Below, piece after piece: positions 22,982-31,254 of a DNA stretch of 64,000 bases. Every line of letters begins with the position of its first letter. Positions within the stretch are counted from its first letter, which is position 1. The notes under the pieces are model-generated. The model ran no database searches, was not told the origin of the DNA, and saw only the letters and a list, made by a program, of their open reading frames with translations. The position numbers were made by a program, and so were the translations under genes. Source of the DNA: Micromonospora_I sp040659735 (GTDB lineage Bacteria; Actinomycetota; Actinomycetes; Mycobacteriales; Micromonosporaceae); the NCBI RefSeq assembly GCF_040659735.1, contig NZ_JBFANZ010000006.1, forward strand, positions 1-64,000, given 5' to 3'.

Positions 22982-23515
22982 TCAGTCCTTGACCTGGTAC
23001 GTCGGGCGCAACGTCGCGCGCGCCAGCGTATGGAAGGCCAGGTTGAAGCCCACGTAGGCGGGGCTCGCCTCGGGCGTCACGGCAAGTTCGTCCACGTCGA
23101 GGGCATGCACGGCGAAGACGTACCGGTGCGGACGGTCGCCCGGCGGCGGCGCCGCTCCGCCGTACGCCCGGTCACCGTAGTCGTTGCGCACGGAGAAGGC
23201 GCCGCCACTCGCGTCGCTGCCGGCGCCACGGGGCAGTTGGGTGACCGACGTCGGCAGATCGACCAGCACCCAGTGCCAGAAGCCGCTGCCGGTCGGCGCG
23301 TCCGGGTCGAAGCAGGTGACCACGAAACTACGGGTCTCCGACGGGAAACCCGACCAGGCGAGCTGTGGTGAGACGTTGTCGCCGCCGACGCTGTCGTGCG
23401 CGAACACGGCATCCATCGGCTGCCCGTCCTGGACGTCCTCGCTGGTCAGCTCGAACGACGGGACAGGCGGGAGTAGATCGTACGGATCGGGGGCGATGGG
23501 ACGCTCAAGACTCAT
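22982..23515 (-). CDS. YbhB/YbcL-family (Raf kinase inhibitor-like, PEBP) protein
   Basis: The 177-residue protein starts at MSLERPIAPD, preceded by GGAAGGA; the longer upstream reading is spurious and would run towards tRNA-Ser. PEBP signatures are clear: SPQLAWSGFP, FDPDAPTGSGFWHWVLVDLP, GGAPPPGDRPHRYVFAVHAL with DYGDRAYGG before it. Bacterial members are soluble, of unclear role, and bind anions or phospholipid head groups. The length is normal. Confidence 0.93.
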   Translation of the reverse strand: MSLERPIAPDPYDLLPPVPSFELTSEDVQDGQPMDAVFAHDSVGGDNVSPQLAWSGFPSETRSFVVTCFDPDAPTGSGFWHWVLVDLPTSVTQLPRGAGSDASGGAFSVRNDYGDRAYGGAAPPPGDRPHRYVFAVHALDVDELAVTPEASPAYVGFNLAFHTLARATLRPTYQVKD

Positions 23516-23580
23516 GCTGCAATCCTTCCGTAAACGGACGTGCAGCGGCTTATCTCCCCCGACGCGCGTGCGGGTAACCG

Positions 23581-23670
23581 CGGAGGGCGTGGGATTCGAA
23601 CCCACGAGGACGGGGTTACCGCCCTACCGGTTTTCAAGACCAGCGCCATCGGCCACTAGGCGAGCCCTCC
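23581..23670 (-). tRNA. tRNA-Ser(TGA)
   Basis: This 90-base class II tRNA has acceptor stem GGAGGGC/GCCCTCC, discriminator G and a long variable arm. The anticodon loop CTTGAAA gives anticodon TGA, reading UCA. The T-loop is TTCGAAT. The CCA end is not encoded. It lies between the PEBP gene and the divergent oxidoreductase gene. Confidence 0.97.
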
Positions 23671-23790
23671 TGGCAGCCACGGACCCCCGCCACCGGGCAT
23701 CCGCCGCCGTGCATAGTCTGCCATGGCCGCGCGCCCGCACCGGCGGCGCGTCACGGAGTGCCCGGTGGGCGAGAGGGGTAAGCCGCAGTC

Positions 23791-24762
23791 ATGCATGCCA
23801 TCACCATCCCGGAGCCCGGTGGACCCGACGCGTTGGTCTGGGCGCAGGTGCCAGACCCGCGACCCGGCCCGGGCGAGGTGGTCATCGACGTCACCGCCTC
23901 CGCCGTCAACCGCGCCGACCTCCTGCAGCGGCAGGGGCACTATCCGCCACCGCCCGGCGCGCCCGCGTACCCGGGTCTGGAATGCTCCGGGGTGATCAGC
24001 GCGGTCGGCCCCGATGTGGTCGACCACCGGGTGGGTGACGAGGTCTGCGCGCTGCTGGCCGGCGGCGGCTACGCCGAGAAGGTGGCCGTCCCGGCGGGGC
24101 AGCTGTTGCCGGTCCCCGCCGGGGTGAGTCTCGCCGATGCCGCAGCGCTGCCCGAGGTGGCCTGCACGGTGTGGTCCAACGTCGTGCAGCTCGCCGGGCT
24201 GAGTAAGGGGGAGACCCTGCTCGTGCACGGTGGGGGCAGCGGGATCGGCACGTTCGCCATCCAGTTCGCCGCCGCGCTCGGCGCCACGGTGATCACCACC
24301 GCGCGCGCCGGCAAGCACGATCGGCTCCGCGAGCTGGGCGCGCACCACACCATCGACTACACGAGCACGGACTTCGTCGCGGAGACGAACCGGATCGCCG
24401 GCGGCGCGGACGTCATCCTCGACATCATCGGCGGCGCCTACCTCGGTCGCAACATCGACGCCCTGGCCGTCGGCGGACGACTGGCCATCATCGGTTTCCA
24501 GGGCGGGCGCAAGGCCGAGTTCAACCTCGGCGCGCTGATGGCCAAGCGGGGGTCGGTGCACGCGACCACCCTGCGCGCGCGCCCCGTCGAGGAGAAGGCG
24601 GAAATCGTACGCGGGGTGCACCAGCTGGTCTGGCCGCTCGTCGGCGCGGGAACGGTCCGCCCGATCGTCGACCGTCGGGTGCCGATGGCGCAGGCCGCCG
24701 AGGCCCACCGGATCGTCGAGTCCAGCGACCACCTCGGCAAGGTGCTCCTCACCACCGCGTGA
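23791..24762 (+). CDS. NAD(P)H:quinone oxidoreductase, PIG3-type MDR family
   Basis: The 323-residue zinc-independent MDR reductase opens with MHAITIPEPGGPDALVW. It has NRADLLQRQGHYPPPPGAP, typical of PIG3/quinone oxidoreductases, and the nucleotide-binding VHGGGSGIGTFAIQFA. The family reduces quinones with NADPH and links to oxidative-stress responses. Its stop at 24762 directly abuts the stop of the convergent soxR-like gene, with no spacer for a separate terminator. Confidence 0.92.
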   Translation: MHAITIPEPGGPDALVWAQVPDPRPGPGEVVIDVTASAVNRADLLQRQGHYPPPPGAPAYPGLECSGVISAVGPDVVDHRVGDEVCALLAGGGYAEKVAVPAGQLLPVPAGVSLADAAALPEVACTVWSNVVQLAGLSKGETLLVHGGGSGIGTFAIQFAAALGATVITTARAGKHDRLRELGAHHTIDYTSTDFVAETNRIAGGADVILDIIGGAYLGRNIDALAVGGRLAIIGFQGGRKAEFNLGALMAKRGSVHATTLRARPVEEKAEIVRGVHQLVWPLVGAGTVRPIVDRRVPMAQAAEAHRIVESSDHLGKVLLTTA

Positions 24763-25230
24763 TCAGCTCTCGGTGCGAGCGGGGACGGGGGCCGGGGCCC
24801 GGAGCAGGATGCGGGGGCCGGCCCCCTCCGCGGCCAGGGCATCGGCCGGGTTGTAGAGGCTGCACCGCTGCAGTGACAGGCAGCCGCAGCCGATGCAACC
24901 GGTCAGGTCGTCGCGGAGCCGGGTGAGGAGACCGATCTTCTCGTCCAGCCGCGAGCGCCACCGCGCCGACAGTTGCGCCCAGTCGCCCTTGCTCGGCGTA
25001 CGCGACTCCGGCAGCGAGTCGAGCGCCTCGCGGATCTCCTCCAGCGAGACCCCGACCTGCTGCGCGATCCGGATGAACGACACCCGGCGCAGCTCCGACC
25101 GCTCGTAGCGGCGCTGGTTGCCGGTCGTGCGCCCGGCACGGATGAGTCCGAGCCGCTCGTAGTAGCGCAGTGCGGAGGGGGCCACCCCGGAGCGGGCGGC
25201 CAAATCGCCGATGGTCAGAGATTCATGCAT
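24763..25230 (-). CDS. soxR: SoxR, redox-sensing MerR-family regulator
   Basis: The 155-residue protein starts at MHESLTIGDL. It has a MerR winged helix (SALRYYERLGLIRAGRTTGN, QRRYERSELRR), a dimerisation helix and the SoxR [2Fe-2S] motif CIGCGCLSLQRC (Cys112, 115, 117, 123). In actinobacteria SoxR is activated by redox-active small molecules and controls a handful of oxidoreductases. It is divergent from a split transketolase operon and convergent with a quinone oxidoreductase, both plausible targets. A dyad lies in the divergent gap. Confidence 0.94.
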   Translation of the reverse strand: MHESLTIGDLAARSGVAPSALRYYERLGLIRAGRTTGNQRRYERSELRRVSFIRIAQQVGVSLEEIREALDSLPESRTPSKGDWAQLSARWRSRLDEKIGLLTRLRDDLTGCIGCGCLSLQRCSLYNPADALAAEGAGPRILLRAPAPVPARTES

Positions 25231-25245
25231 CACGTCGCCTTGATC

Positions 25246-25266
25246 TGAAGTGCGCTTTAACTTGCA
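25246..25266. promoter_or_regulatory. Candidate SoxR operator
   Basis: TGAAGT (25246-25251) and ACTTGCA (25260-25266) form an imperfect dyad inside the 46-base gap between soxR and the transketolase start. The right half TAACTTGCAGG resembles the TTAACTTGAGG half of known SoxR boxes. The left half is weaker. Confidence 0.4.
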
Positions 25267-25276
25267 GGCTATCCGC

Positions 25277-25972
25277 ATGAGCGTCACGACAGCCACCGAC
25301 AGCGCCGCCGCGCTCGGTCCGTTGCTGCGCCGGATCACCGGCGACGAGAAACACGGTCCGAGCGCGCACTCCACCCTCGACGTCCTCTGGGTGCTCTACG
25401 ACCGGATCCTGCGGGTCGCGCCCGATCGCACCGATGACCCGGAGCGGGACCGGTTCCTGCTCTCCAAGGGTCACGGGCCGGCCGCCTACTACGCGGTCCT
25501 CGCCGCCAAGGGCTTCATCCCGCAGACCTGGCTCGACGACCTCGCCGGACCGCAGAGCCGCCTCGGCCACCACCCCGACCGGCTACTCGTGCCCGGCGTC
25601 GAGATCGGCTCCGGGTCGCTCGGCCACGGCCTCGGACTCGGCGTCGGCACGGTCCTCGGGCTGCGGGCCCAGGACCTGACCGACCCCCGCGTGTACGTCC
25701 TGCTCGGCGACGCCGAACTCGACGAGGGCTCCAACCACGAGGCGGTCGCGTACGCCGGGGCCACCGGGCTGGGGAGCCTCACCGCGATCGTCATCGACAA
25801 CCGATCCGCCACCCACGGCTGGCCGGGCGGCATCGCCAGCCGCTTCACGGTCAACGGATGGAGCGCCCGCACCGTCGACGGCCGCGACCACGACGCCATC
25901 GAAGCCGCACTGACCGCGCACGACAACCACCGGCCGCACGTCGTCGTCGCGGTCGTCGCCCCCAAGGAGTGA
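25277..25972 (+). CDS. Transketolase, N-terminal (TPP-binding) subunit
   Basis: The 231-residue protein carries the transketolase N-terminal domain: DRFLLSKGHGPAAYYAVL, GSLGHGLGLGVG and the TPP motif GDAELDEGSNHEAVAYA. Its partner is the next gene, so the enzyme is a split two-subunit type. Such pairs may act in sugar or secondary metabolism rather than the central pentose pathway. The ATG at 25277 is preferred over an in-frame GTG at 25250 that would lie in the candidate SoxR operator. The ribosome-binding site is weak. Confidence 0.9.
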   Translation: MSVTTATDSAAALGPLLRRITGDEKHGPSAHSTLDVLWVLYDRILRVAPDRTDDPERDRFLLSKGHGPAAYYAVLAAKGFIPQTWLDDLAGPQSRLGHHPDRLLVPGVEIGSGSLGHGLGLGVGTVLGLRAQDLTDPRVYVLLGDAELDEGSNHEAVAYAGATGLGSLTAIVIDNRSATHGWPGGIASRFTVNGWSARTVDGRDHDAIEAALTAHDNHRPHVVVAVVAPKE

Positions 25973-25974
25973 CC

Positions 25975-26853
25975 ATGCGCGACACGTTCATCGACACCGC
26001 GGCGACGCTGCTGGATGAGGACCCGCGCACGGCGCTCGTCCTCGCCGACATCTCGGCCGCGAGCTTCGACACGGCCGCCCGGCGGCATCCGGACCGGGTG
26101 CTCAACGTCGGCATCCGCGAGCAACTGATGCTCGGCGTCGCCGGCGGGCTGGCGCTGACCGGGCTCCGGCCGATCGTGCACTCCTACGCGCCGTTCACCG
26201 TCGACCGGGCGTACGAGCAGATCAAGCTGGATCTCAATCACCAGGGCGTGGGTGCGGTGCTGGTCAGCGTCGGCGCCTCGTACGACGGATCGCAGATGGG
26301 ACGCACGCACATGTCACCGGGGGACGTGGCGCTCTTCGACACACTGAGCGGCTGGACGGTGCATGTGCCCGGGCATCCGGCGGAGGTGGCGCCGCTGCTG
26401 CGCGCCGCGGCGGGGCACGACGAACCGGTCTACCTGCGGCTGACGACCGCACGCAACGCGGTTGCGCACATCGGGGACGGGACGCTCCGGGTGCTGCGGC
26501 AGGGCCGGATCGGCGGGCCGCTCGTGGTGGTGGTCGGGCCACTGCTCGATCCGCTGCTCGAGGCGGTCGAGGGGCTGGATGTGACGGTCGCGTACACGCA
26601 CACGCCCCGACCGTTGGACGTCGTCGGCCTGCGCGCGCTCGCCGGACAGGACGTGATCCTCGTCGAGCCGTACCTGGCCGGCACGTCGAGCCACGTCATC
26701 ACGGAGGCGTTGGCGGACCGGCCGCACCGGCTGCTGAGCCTCGGCGTGGGCCGCACCGACCTGCACCGTTACGGAACGCCGGCAGACCACGACCGGTGGC
26801 ACGGGCTGGACGCCACCGGTCTGCGGCGGTCGATCAGCGGTTTCCTGGGGTGA
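25975..26853 (+). CDS. Transketolase, C-terminal (pyrimidine-binding) subunit
   Basis: The 292-residue protein starts at ATG 25975 after AAGGAG (25964-25969), two bases past the stop of the N-terminal subunit. It has LNVGIREQLMLGVAGG, with the catalytic Glu that activates TPP, and a C-terminal Rossmann-like domain. Together with the upstream gene it would form a heterotetrameric transketolase. Its last 20 bases overlap the convergent GT2 gene. Confidence 0.9.
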   Translation: MRDTFIDTAATLLDEDPRTALVLADISAASFDTAARRHPDRVLNVGIREQLMLGVAGGLALTGLRPIVHSYAPFTVDRAYEQIKLDLNHQGVGAVLVSVGASYDGSQMGRTHMSPGDVALFDTLSGWTVHVPGHPAEVAPLLRAAAGHDEPVYLRLTTARNAVAHIGDGTLRVLRQGRIGGPLVVVVGPLLDPLLEAVEGLDVTVAYTHTPRPLDVVGLRALAGQDVILVEPYLAGTSSHVITEALADRPHRLLSLGVGRTDLHRYGTPADHDRWHGLDATGLRRSISGFLG

Positions 26854-27541
26854 CCGTGCGGCGTCGGGCGCGCTCGCGGCCCAGGATCCACAGCGCCTCG
26901 ACGCCGTCCTTCCAGGTGATCTTCTTGCCCTCTTCGCGACCCCGCGCGCGGTAGCTGATCGGCACCTCGTAGGGGCGGATCTTGCGCCGCAGCAGCTTGC
27001 CGGTGACCTCGGCTTCCATGCCGAAACCGCGTGAGTGGATCTCCAGCGAGCGGTAGAGGGCGACCGGCATCAACTTGAAGCAGGTCTCCAGATCGCCGAT
27101 GTAGGAGTTGAACAGCACGTTGGCGGCCATCGTGACGCCCTTGTTGCCCATGACGTACCAGAAGCTGTAGGCGCTGTGGCTGCCGAAGGTGCGGTTGCCG
27201 TAGACGACGGTGGCCCGCCCGTCGAGAACCGGGTCGAGCAGCTTCGGGATGTCCTGCGGGTCGTACTCGAGGTCGGCGTCGAGGATGACCATGTATTCGC
27301 CGTCGGCACTGTCGACGGCGGTCTTGATCGCCGCGCCCTTGCCGGCGTTGCGCGGGTGCGTGATCACGCGCACCCGGGCGTCATCGGTGCGACCGAGGAC
27401 CTCGCTGGTGCCGTCGCGGCTGCCGTCGTCGACGACCAGCAGTTCGATCTCGCACGGGTAGTCGACCGCCAGCGCCTGCTTGAGGGCATCCGCGATGCGT
27501 TCTTCCTCGTTGTAGACCGGCATGAGGATCGAGAGCTTCAC
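26834..27541 (-). CDS. Family 2 glycosyltransferase (dolichyl/polyprenyl-phosphate type)
   Basis: The ~235-residue protein starts at a GTG (MKLSILMPVYNEEERI) preceded by GGAG. Conserved GT2 elements are VVDDGSRDGT, NAGKGAAIKTAVDSADGEY, the metal-binding ILDADLEYDPQDI and FGMEAEVTGKL. These match polyprenyl-phosphate mannose/glucose synthase-like enzymes, which charge lipid carriers for GT-C enzymes. There is no membrane anchor. A GT-C-like protein is encoded 4 kb away, a possible consumer. Confidence 0.88.
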   Translation of the reverse strand: MKLSILMPVYNEEERIADALKQALAVDYPCEIELLVVDDGSRDGTSEVLGRTDDARVRVITHPRNAGKGAAIKTAVDSADGEYMVILDADLEYDPQDIPKLLDPVLDGRATVVYGNRTFGSHSAYSFWYVMGNKGVTMAANVLFNSYIGDLETCFKLMPVALYRSLEIHSRGFGMEAEVTGKLLRRKIRPYEVPISYRARGREEGKKITWKDGVEALWILGRERARRRTVTPGNR

Positions 27542-27750
27542 GGGAATCTCCACGGGCTGACGACAAATCAGCTCTAGCGTAGCCTGGTGAGCCGCGGCCC
27601 ATTCGCCCGACCACCGATCGGACGCCTTCCCCCGACGTTCCGGCGGCGGGCGCAGCCCCCGCAGCCATGCGCGGATGCAACGCCGGGGTGGTCGTCAGCA
27701 GCGAAGGCCGTCCGGCCCGGCGCAGGTCGAGCCGGACGACGTTCGGCCGG

Positions 27751-28338
27751 TTACTTCTTCTTCGGAATGACGATCAGACGGGCACTGGTCTTGTCGCCGT
27801 CCTTGGTCCCCGCGACGCCGACCACGGTGCCGGCCTTTACCTGATCGGGTTTCACCGCGACCCGATGCTCCACCACGCGGAGGTTGTCGCCGAAGGTCCA
27901 GGTGATGGTGAAGCCGTCCGAGGACTTGACGGTCATCGTGCTGCCGTCGATCGCCGTCACCGTGCCGCGCTGGACGGCCACCGTCTTCGACCCGTCCTTG
28001 GTCTGCACGACGGCCTCGCCGTGCAGCGTGTTCTTCCGCAGGAGGACACGCGCGCGGTGGCGCTTCCGCTCCCCCTTCTGCTCGTTGGCCGGCTCGGCGC
28101 TGGCGGACCCGGCGGGCGCGGCGACCGGCTCGGTGGCGACGGACTGATCGGGCGAGATGTCGTTCGCGTCGAACCCCATCGCCGCCAGCGCCTGGCCCTC
28201 GGCGCCCATCGCCGCGACCACCTCGATCGAATCCTCCGCCAGCCGCGCCGGCCCTCCCGCCGCACCGCAACCGGTCAGTCCCAGCGCGCCCACCGCCGCG
28301 AGCAGCGCCGTCGTCGTGACGACTCCGAAACGTCTCAT
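27751..28338 (-). CDS. Secreted lipoprotein of unknown function
   Basis: The 195-residue protein starts at MRRFGVVTTT. It has a lipoprotein signal with lipobox LTGC at about residues 21-24, then a Pro/Ala/Glu-rich region and a strand-rich C-terminal domain (GTVTAIDGSTMTVKSSDGF, GDNLRVVEHRV, KAGTVVGVAG) like DUF5666-type small barrels. It lies downstream of a histidine kinase and response regulator on the same strand, 90 bases after the kinase stop, so it may be a sensor accessory or a target. Confidence 0.75.
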   Translation of the reverse strand: MRRFGVVTTTALLAAVGALGLTGCGAAGGPARLAEDSIEVVAAMGAEGQALAAMGFDANDISPDQSVATEPVAAPAGSASAEPANEQKGERKRHRARVLLRKNTLHGEAVVQTKDGSKTVAVQRGTVTAIDGSTMTVKSSDGFTITWTFGDNLRVVEHRVAVKPDQVKAGTVVGVAGTKDGDKTSARLIVIPKKK

Positions 28339-28427
28339 CGATCTCCCTCTCGTCGGGTGTGCGCCCAGCCTCCCGCCGCCGCACGAGCACCCGGTCAGCC
28401 CCGTGTACGGATCAGGTAAGAGCCGGT

Positions 28428-29867
28428 TCACGGGGCGGACGGGAGCGAGACGGTGAACCGGGCGCCCCCCTCCGGAGAGTGGTCCGCCGCTATCCGACCC
28501 CCCAACCGCCGGACCAGCCCGGCGGCGAGTGCGAGCCCCAGTCCGCTACCGACCTTGCGTATCCCCTGATAGCGCTGGTGCAGCGCGCCCCGCTCGAACG
28601 CCACCGCCAGGTCGTCGTCGGTGAATCCCGGGCCGCCGTCCCGGATCTCGATCACCGCTGTCCCGTCCGGCCCGGGCGGACGCACCGCGAGCACCACAGG
28701 CGCGCCCGGCGGCACGACCCGCAGCGCGTTCTCCAGCAAACCGTCGATGACCTGCCGGGTCCGCCCCGGATCGGTGTACGCCGGCACGGGCCCGCCCGCG
28801 ATCTCGGTACCGAGCACGACCCCCACCGCGGCGCACCGCGCCCCCCACGCCTCGGCGGCGTCGGCCACCAACTGCGTCAGGTCCACCCGCGCCGGCTCCA
28901 GCGGGAAGTCGGCCGCCTCCAGCCGGGCCAGCGCCAGCAGGTCGCTGACGAGCCGGTCCAGGTGTTCCGCCTCGGCGAGCATCGTCTGCGCCGCCCGGGG
29001 CGTCCCCTCCGGGCCGATCACCCCGTCGGCCAGCGCCTCGGCGTAGCCCCGGATCGCGGTCAACGGGGTGCGCAGTTCGTGCGAAACGGAGAGCAGAAAC
29101 TCGCGCTGCCTCCCCTCGCTGGTCGCCAGGGCGGCGGCGAGCGCGTTGAGGGCGTCGGCGAGGTCCGCCGCCTCGGCCGGTGATTCGACGGGCAGCCGCA
29201 CGTTCCGGTCGCCGGCCCGCAACCGTGCGGCGGCCGTCGCGGCGTTGCGGATCGGTCGGGCCAGTCGGCGGGCGAGCAACGTCCCCGCGACGACGCCCGC
29301 GGTGAGGCCGCCGAGGAGCGGCAGCCAGAGATTCCGGGCGACCTGCCACCACAGTCCGCTCGCCCGCGGACGGGCCAGCACCACACCGCTGCCGCCGGTC
29401 AACGGGCGTCCCTCGACGATCGACGGCGTGCCGGCGACGAGCCGGACACCGGAGGCCGGCTGACCGGCGGCGACCCGGTCGACGAGTTGGGGTGGCAGGC
29501 CGGGACGGTCGGGTGTGCCGTCCCGGATCAGATACGCCTCGATGCCCTGCTTGCGCAGTTGCCGGATCAGGCGCTCCTCGTCGTTGGCCCGGCCGCGGTC
29601 GAGGCGGAACCGGAGCAGCTCGGCGGTGAGCCGGGCCTGCGCGCCGAGCGCCTCCCGCGCCTGACGCTCCGCGGTGCGCGCCGCGAGGGGCACGGCGACG
29701 AGCAGGGTGACGAGCACCGACACCAGGGCCACCGCGCACGCCACGAGCACGGCACGGGCGGTCAGGGTACGGCCGAAGCGGAGCGGCCCGCCGCTCGCCA
29801 CGCGTCGCTCCCGGATCACCTGCAACGGGACCGTGAGGTCCTTCCGAGCGCCCCGCGCCTCACTCAT
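28428..29867 (-). CDS. Membrane sensor histidine kinase
   Basis: The 479-residue kinase has membrane helices at ~36-63 and ~180-200 flanking a ~115-residue extracellular sensor. A HAMP domain (~200-250) follows, then HisKA with His263 in SVSHELRTPLTAIRGY, and HATPase_c with N-box LLENALR, DGGPGF and GSGLGLALAAGL. Its start overlaps the stop of the response regulator by eight bases (29860-29867), so the pair is translationally coupled. The signal is unknown. Confidence 0.92.
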   Translation of the reverse strand: MSEARGARKDLTVPLQVIRERRVASGGPLRFGRTLTARAVLVACAVALVSVLVTLLVAVPLAARTAERQAREALGAQARLTAELLRFRLDRGRANDEERLIRQLRKQGIEAYLIRDGTPDRPGLPPQLVDRVAAGQPASGVRLVAGTPSIVEGRPLTGGSGVVLARPRASGLWWQVARNLWLPLLGGLTAGVVAGTLLARRLARPIRNAATAAARLRAGDRNVRLPVESPAEAADLADALNALAAALATSEGRQREFLLSVSHELRTPLTAIRGYAEALADGVIGPEGTPRAAQTMLAEAEHLDRLVSDLLALARLEAADFPLEPARVDLTQLVADAAEAWGARCAAVGVVLGTEIAGGPVPAYTDPGRTRQVIDGLLENALRVVPPGAPVVLAVRPPGPDGTAVIEIRDGGPGFTDDDLAVAFERGALHQRYQGIRKVGSGLGLALAAGLVRRLGGRIAADHSPEGGARFTVSLPSAP

Positions 29868-30564
29868 CGCACGCGTACCCGACGCCGCGTACGGTGCGGA
29901 TGAGCGTCGCGGCGGCGCCGAGCTTGCCGCGCACCTGGGCGACGTGGACGTCGACTGTGCGGGTGCCGCTGTGCGAGGCGTAGCCCCACACGCTGGCGAG
30001 CAGTTCCTCCCGGGTGAACACCCGTCCCGGCCGGCTCATCAGATGGGCGAGCAGATCGAACTCGGTGGAGGTGAGGTGGACCGGGGCGCCGCCGACGGTG
30101 ACCGCCCGGCGCAGCGGATCGAGCGTCACCCCGCCGACGGCCCGTGCCGGCTGCGTTCCGGGCGGGGGGCCGGCGGTGCGCCGCAGCACGGCGCGGACCC
30201 GGGCGACGAGTTCCCGGGGGCTGAACGGCTTGGTGACGTAGTCGTCGGCGCCGAGTTCCAGTCCGACGATCCGGTCGACCTCGTCGTCGCGGGCGGTCAG
30301 GAAGATCACCGGCGTCCAGTCGCCGTTCTCCCGGAGTCGACGGCACAGCTCGGTGCCGGCGATGCCGGGCAGCGCGATGTCGACCACGCAGGCGACCGGA
30401 CGTAACCGCTGGGCGGCTGCGAGCCCAGCCGCGCCGTCGTGCTCGACGTGCACCCCGAACCCGTCGCGGGCCAGATACATCCGTACCAGGTCGGCAATGG
30501 ACCGTTCGTCCTCAACGACCAGGACCAGGCCCCGTTGCTGCTGCTCCGTGGTCATGCGGCCCAT
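29860..30564 (-). CDS. OmpR/PhoB-family response regulator
   Basis: The 234-residue protein has a receiver domain (acidic EDE at 18-20, phosphoacceptor Asp62, conserved Thr in FLTARDD, Lys in VTKPFSP) and a winged-helix domain (LTSTEFDLLAHLMSRPGRVF, RTVDVHVAQVRGKLG, RTVRGVGYACDE). Two ATGs, 30564 and 30555, are possible; neither has a good ribosome-binding site, so the message may be leaderless. It is the first gene of the RR-HK-lipoprotein cluster. Confidence 0.92.
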   Translation of the reverse strand: MGRMTTEQQQRGLVLVVEDERSIADLVRMYLARDGFGVHVEHDGAAGLAAAQRLRPVACVVDIALPGIAGTELCRRLRENGDWTPVIFLTARDDEVDRIVGLELGADDYVTKPFSPRELVARVRAVLRRTAGPPPGTQPARAVGGVTLDPLRRAVTVGGAPVHLTSTEFDLLAHLMSRPGRVFTREELLASVWGYASHSGTRTVDVHVAQVRGKLGAAATLIRTVRGVGYACDE

Positions 30565-30682
30565 GATGGCCGATCCGTCGGCCGTCCGATGTCACCGGTG
30601 TGTTCGGGTTGTGTACGGGCCACGCAAGCCCGCGGACCGGTCCGCCGGGGCGGTGCGGCGGTGGGCGCGGCGCGGTGCGCCG

Positions 30683-31216
30683 TCAGTAGGCGACGGCGGT
30701 GCTGAACTCCCGCGTCGGCTGCGCGGTTGCCGCCGGCACGGGCGCGACGGGCGCCGCGGCCTGCCGGCCCGGGACGCGGGGCCGGAACGCATGCGTGAGC
30801 AGGGCGTCGAAATGCCACACCTGCTTCGGGTGGCTGACCTTCATGTGGAAATGCTCGCGCACGCCGTCGATGGCGGTCGCCGCGAGTTCGACGGTGCCGA
30901 TCCGTGGATCGGCGTTCCAGGTCACGTTGCTCAGGTGCCGCAGTTCGGCGTTGAGATGCAGGCGGAGTCGGTGCAGGACCCGGGTCTCCTGGGTCACGAC
31001 CAGCCGACGGTAGGTCAGCAGGAGCAGGAACTCTCCCTGCATTGGACCATCGGGCCGCAGACAACGGGTGACGAGGACGGTCACGTCGTCGGACTCGACA
31101 CAGCGCCGGAACACGGGCATGTGACGGCTGACGGACGGGATCGCCACCCCGGCTTCAGCGGCGGCGGGCAGGAACGTTCGTGAAAACACGTCCATGCCCA
31201 TGTAACGACGCGTCAC
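30683..31216 (-). CDS. Conserved hypothetical soluble protein
   Basis: The protein has up to 177 residues. A strand-rich central part (GEFLLLLTYRRLVVTQETRV, LHRLRLHLNAELRHLSNVTW) suggests a PH-like small barrel, followed by a Pro/Ala-rich tail. There are no catalytic residues or membrane segments. The start is uncertain: a GTG at 31216 and ATGs at 31201 and 31195 are all possible, and none has a clear ribosome-binding site. Confidence 0.6.
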   Translation of the reverse strand: MTRRYMGMDVFSRTFLPAAAEAGVAIPSVSRHMPVFRRCVESDDVTVLVTRCLRPDGPMQGEFLLLLTYRRLVVTQETRVLHRLRLHLNAELRHLSNVTWNADPRIGTVELAATAIDGVREHFHMKVSHPKQVWHFDALLTHAFRPRVPGRQAAAPVAPVPAATAQPTREFSTAVAY

Positions 31217-31254
31217 CAGGAGATGACGCGGTGAAGCGGCGATGAATATTGCAG

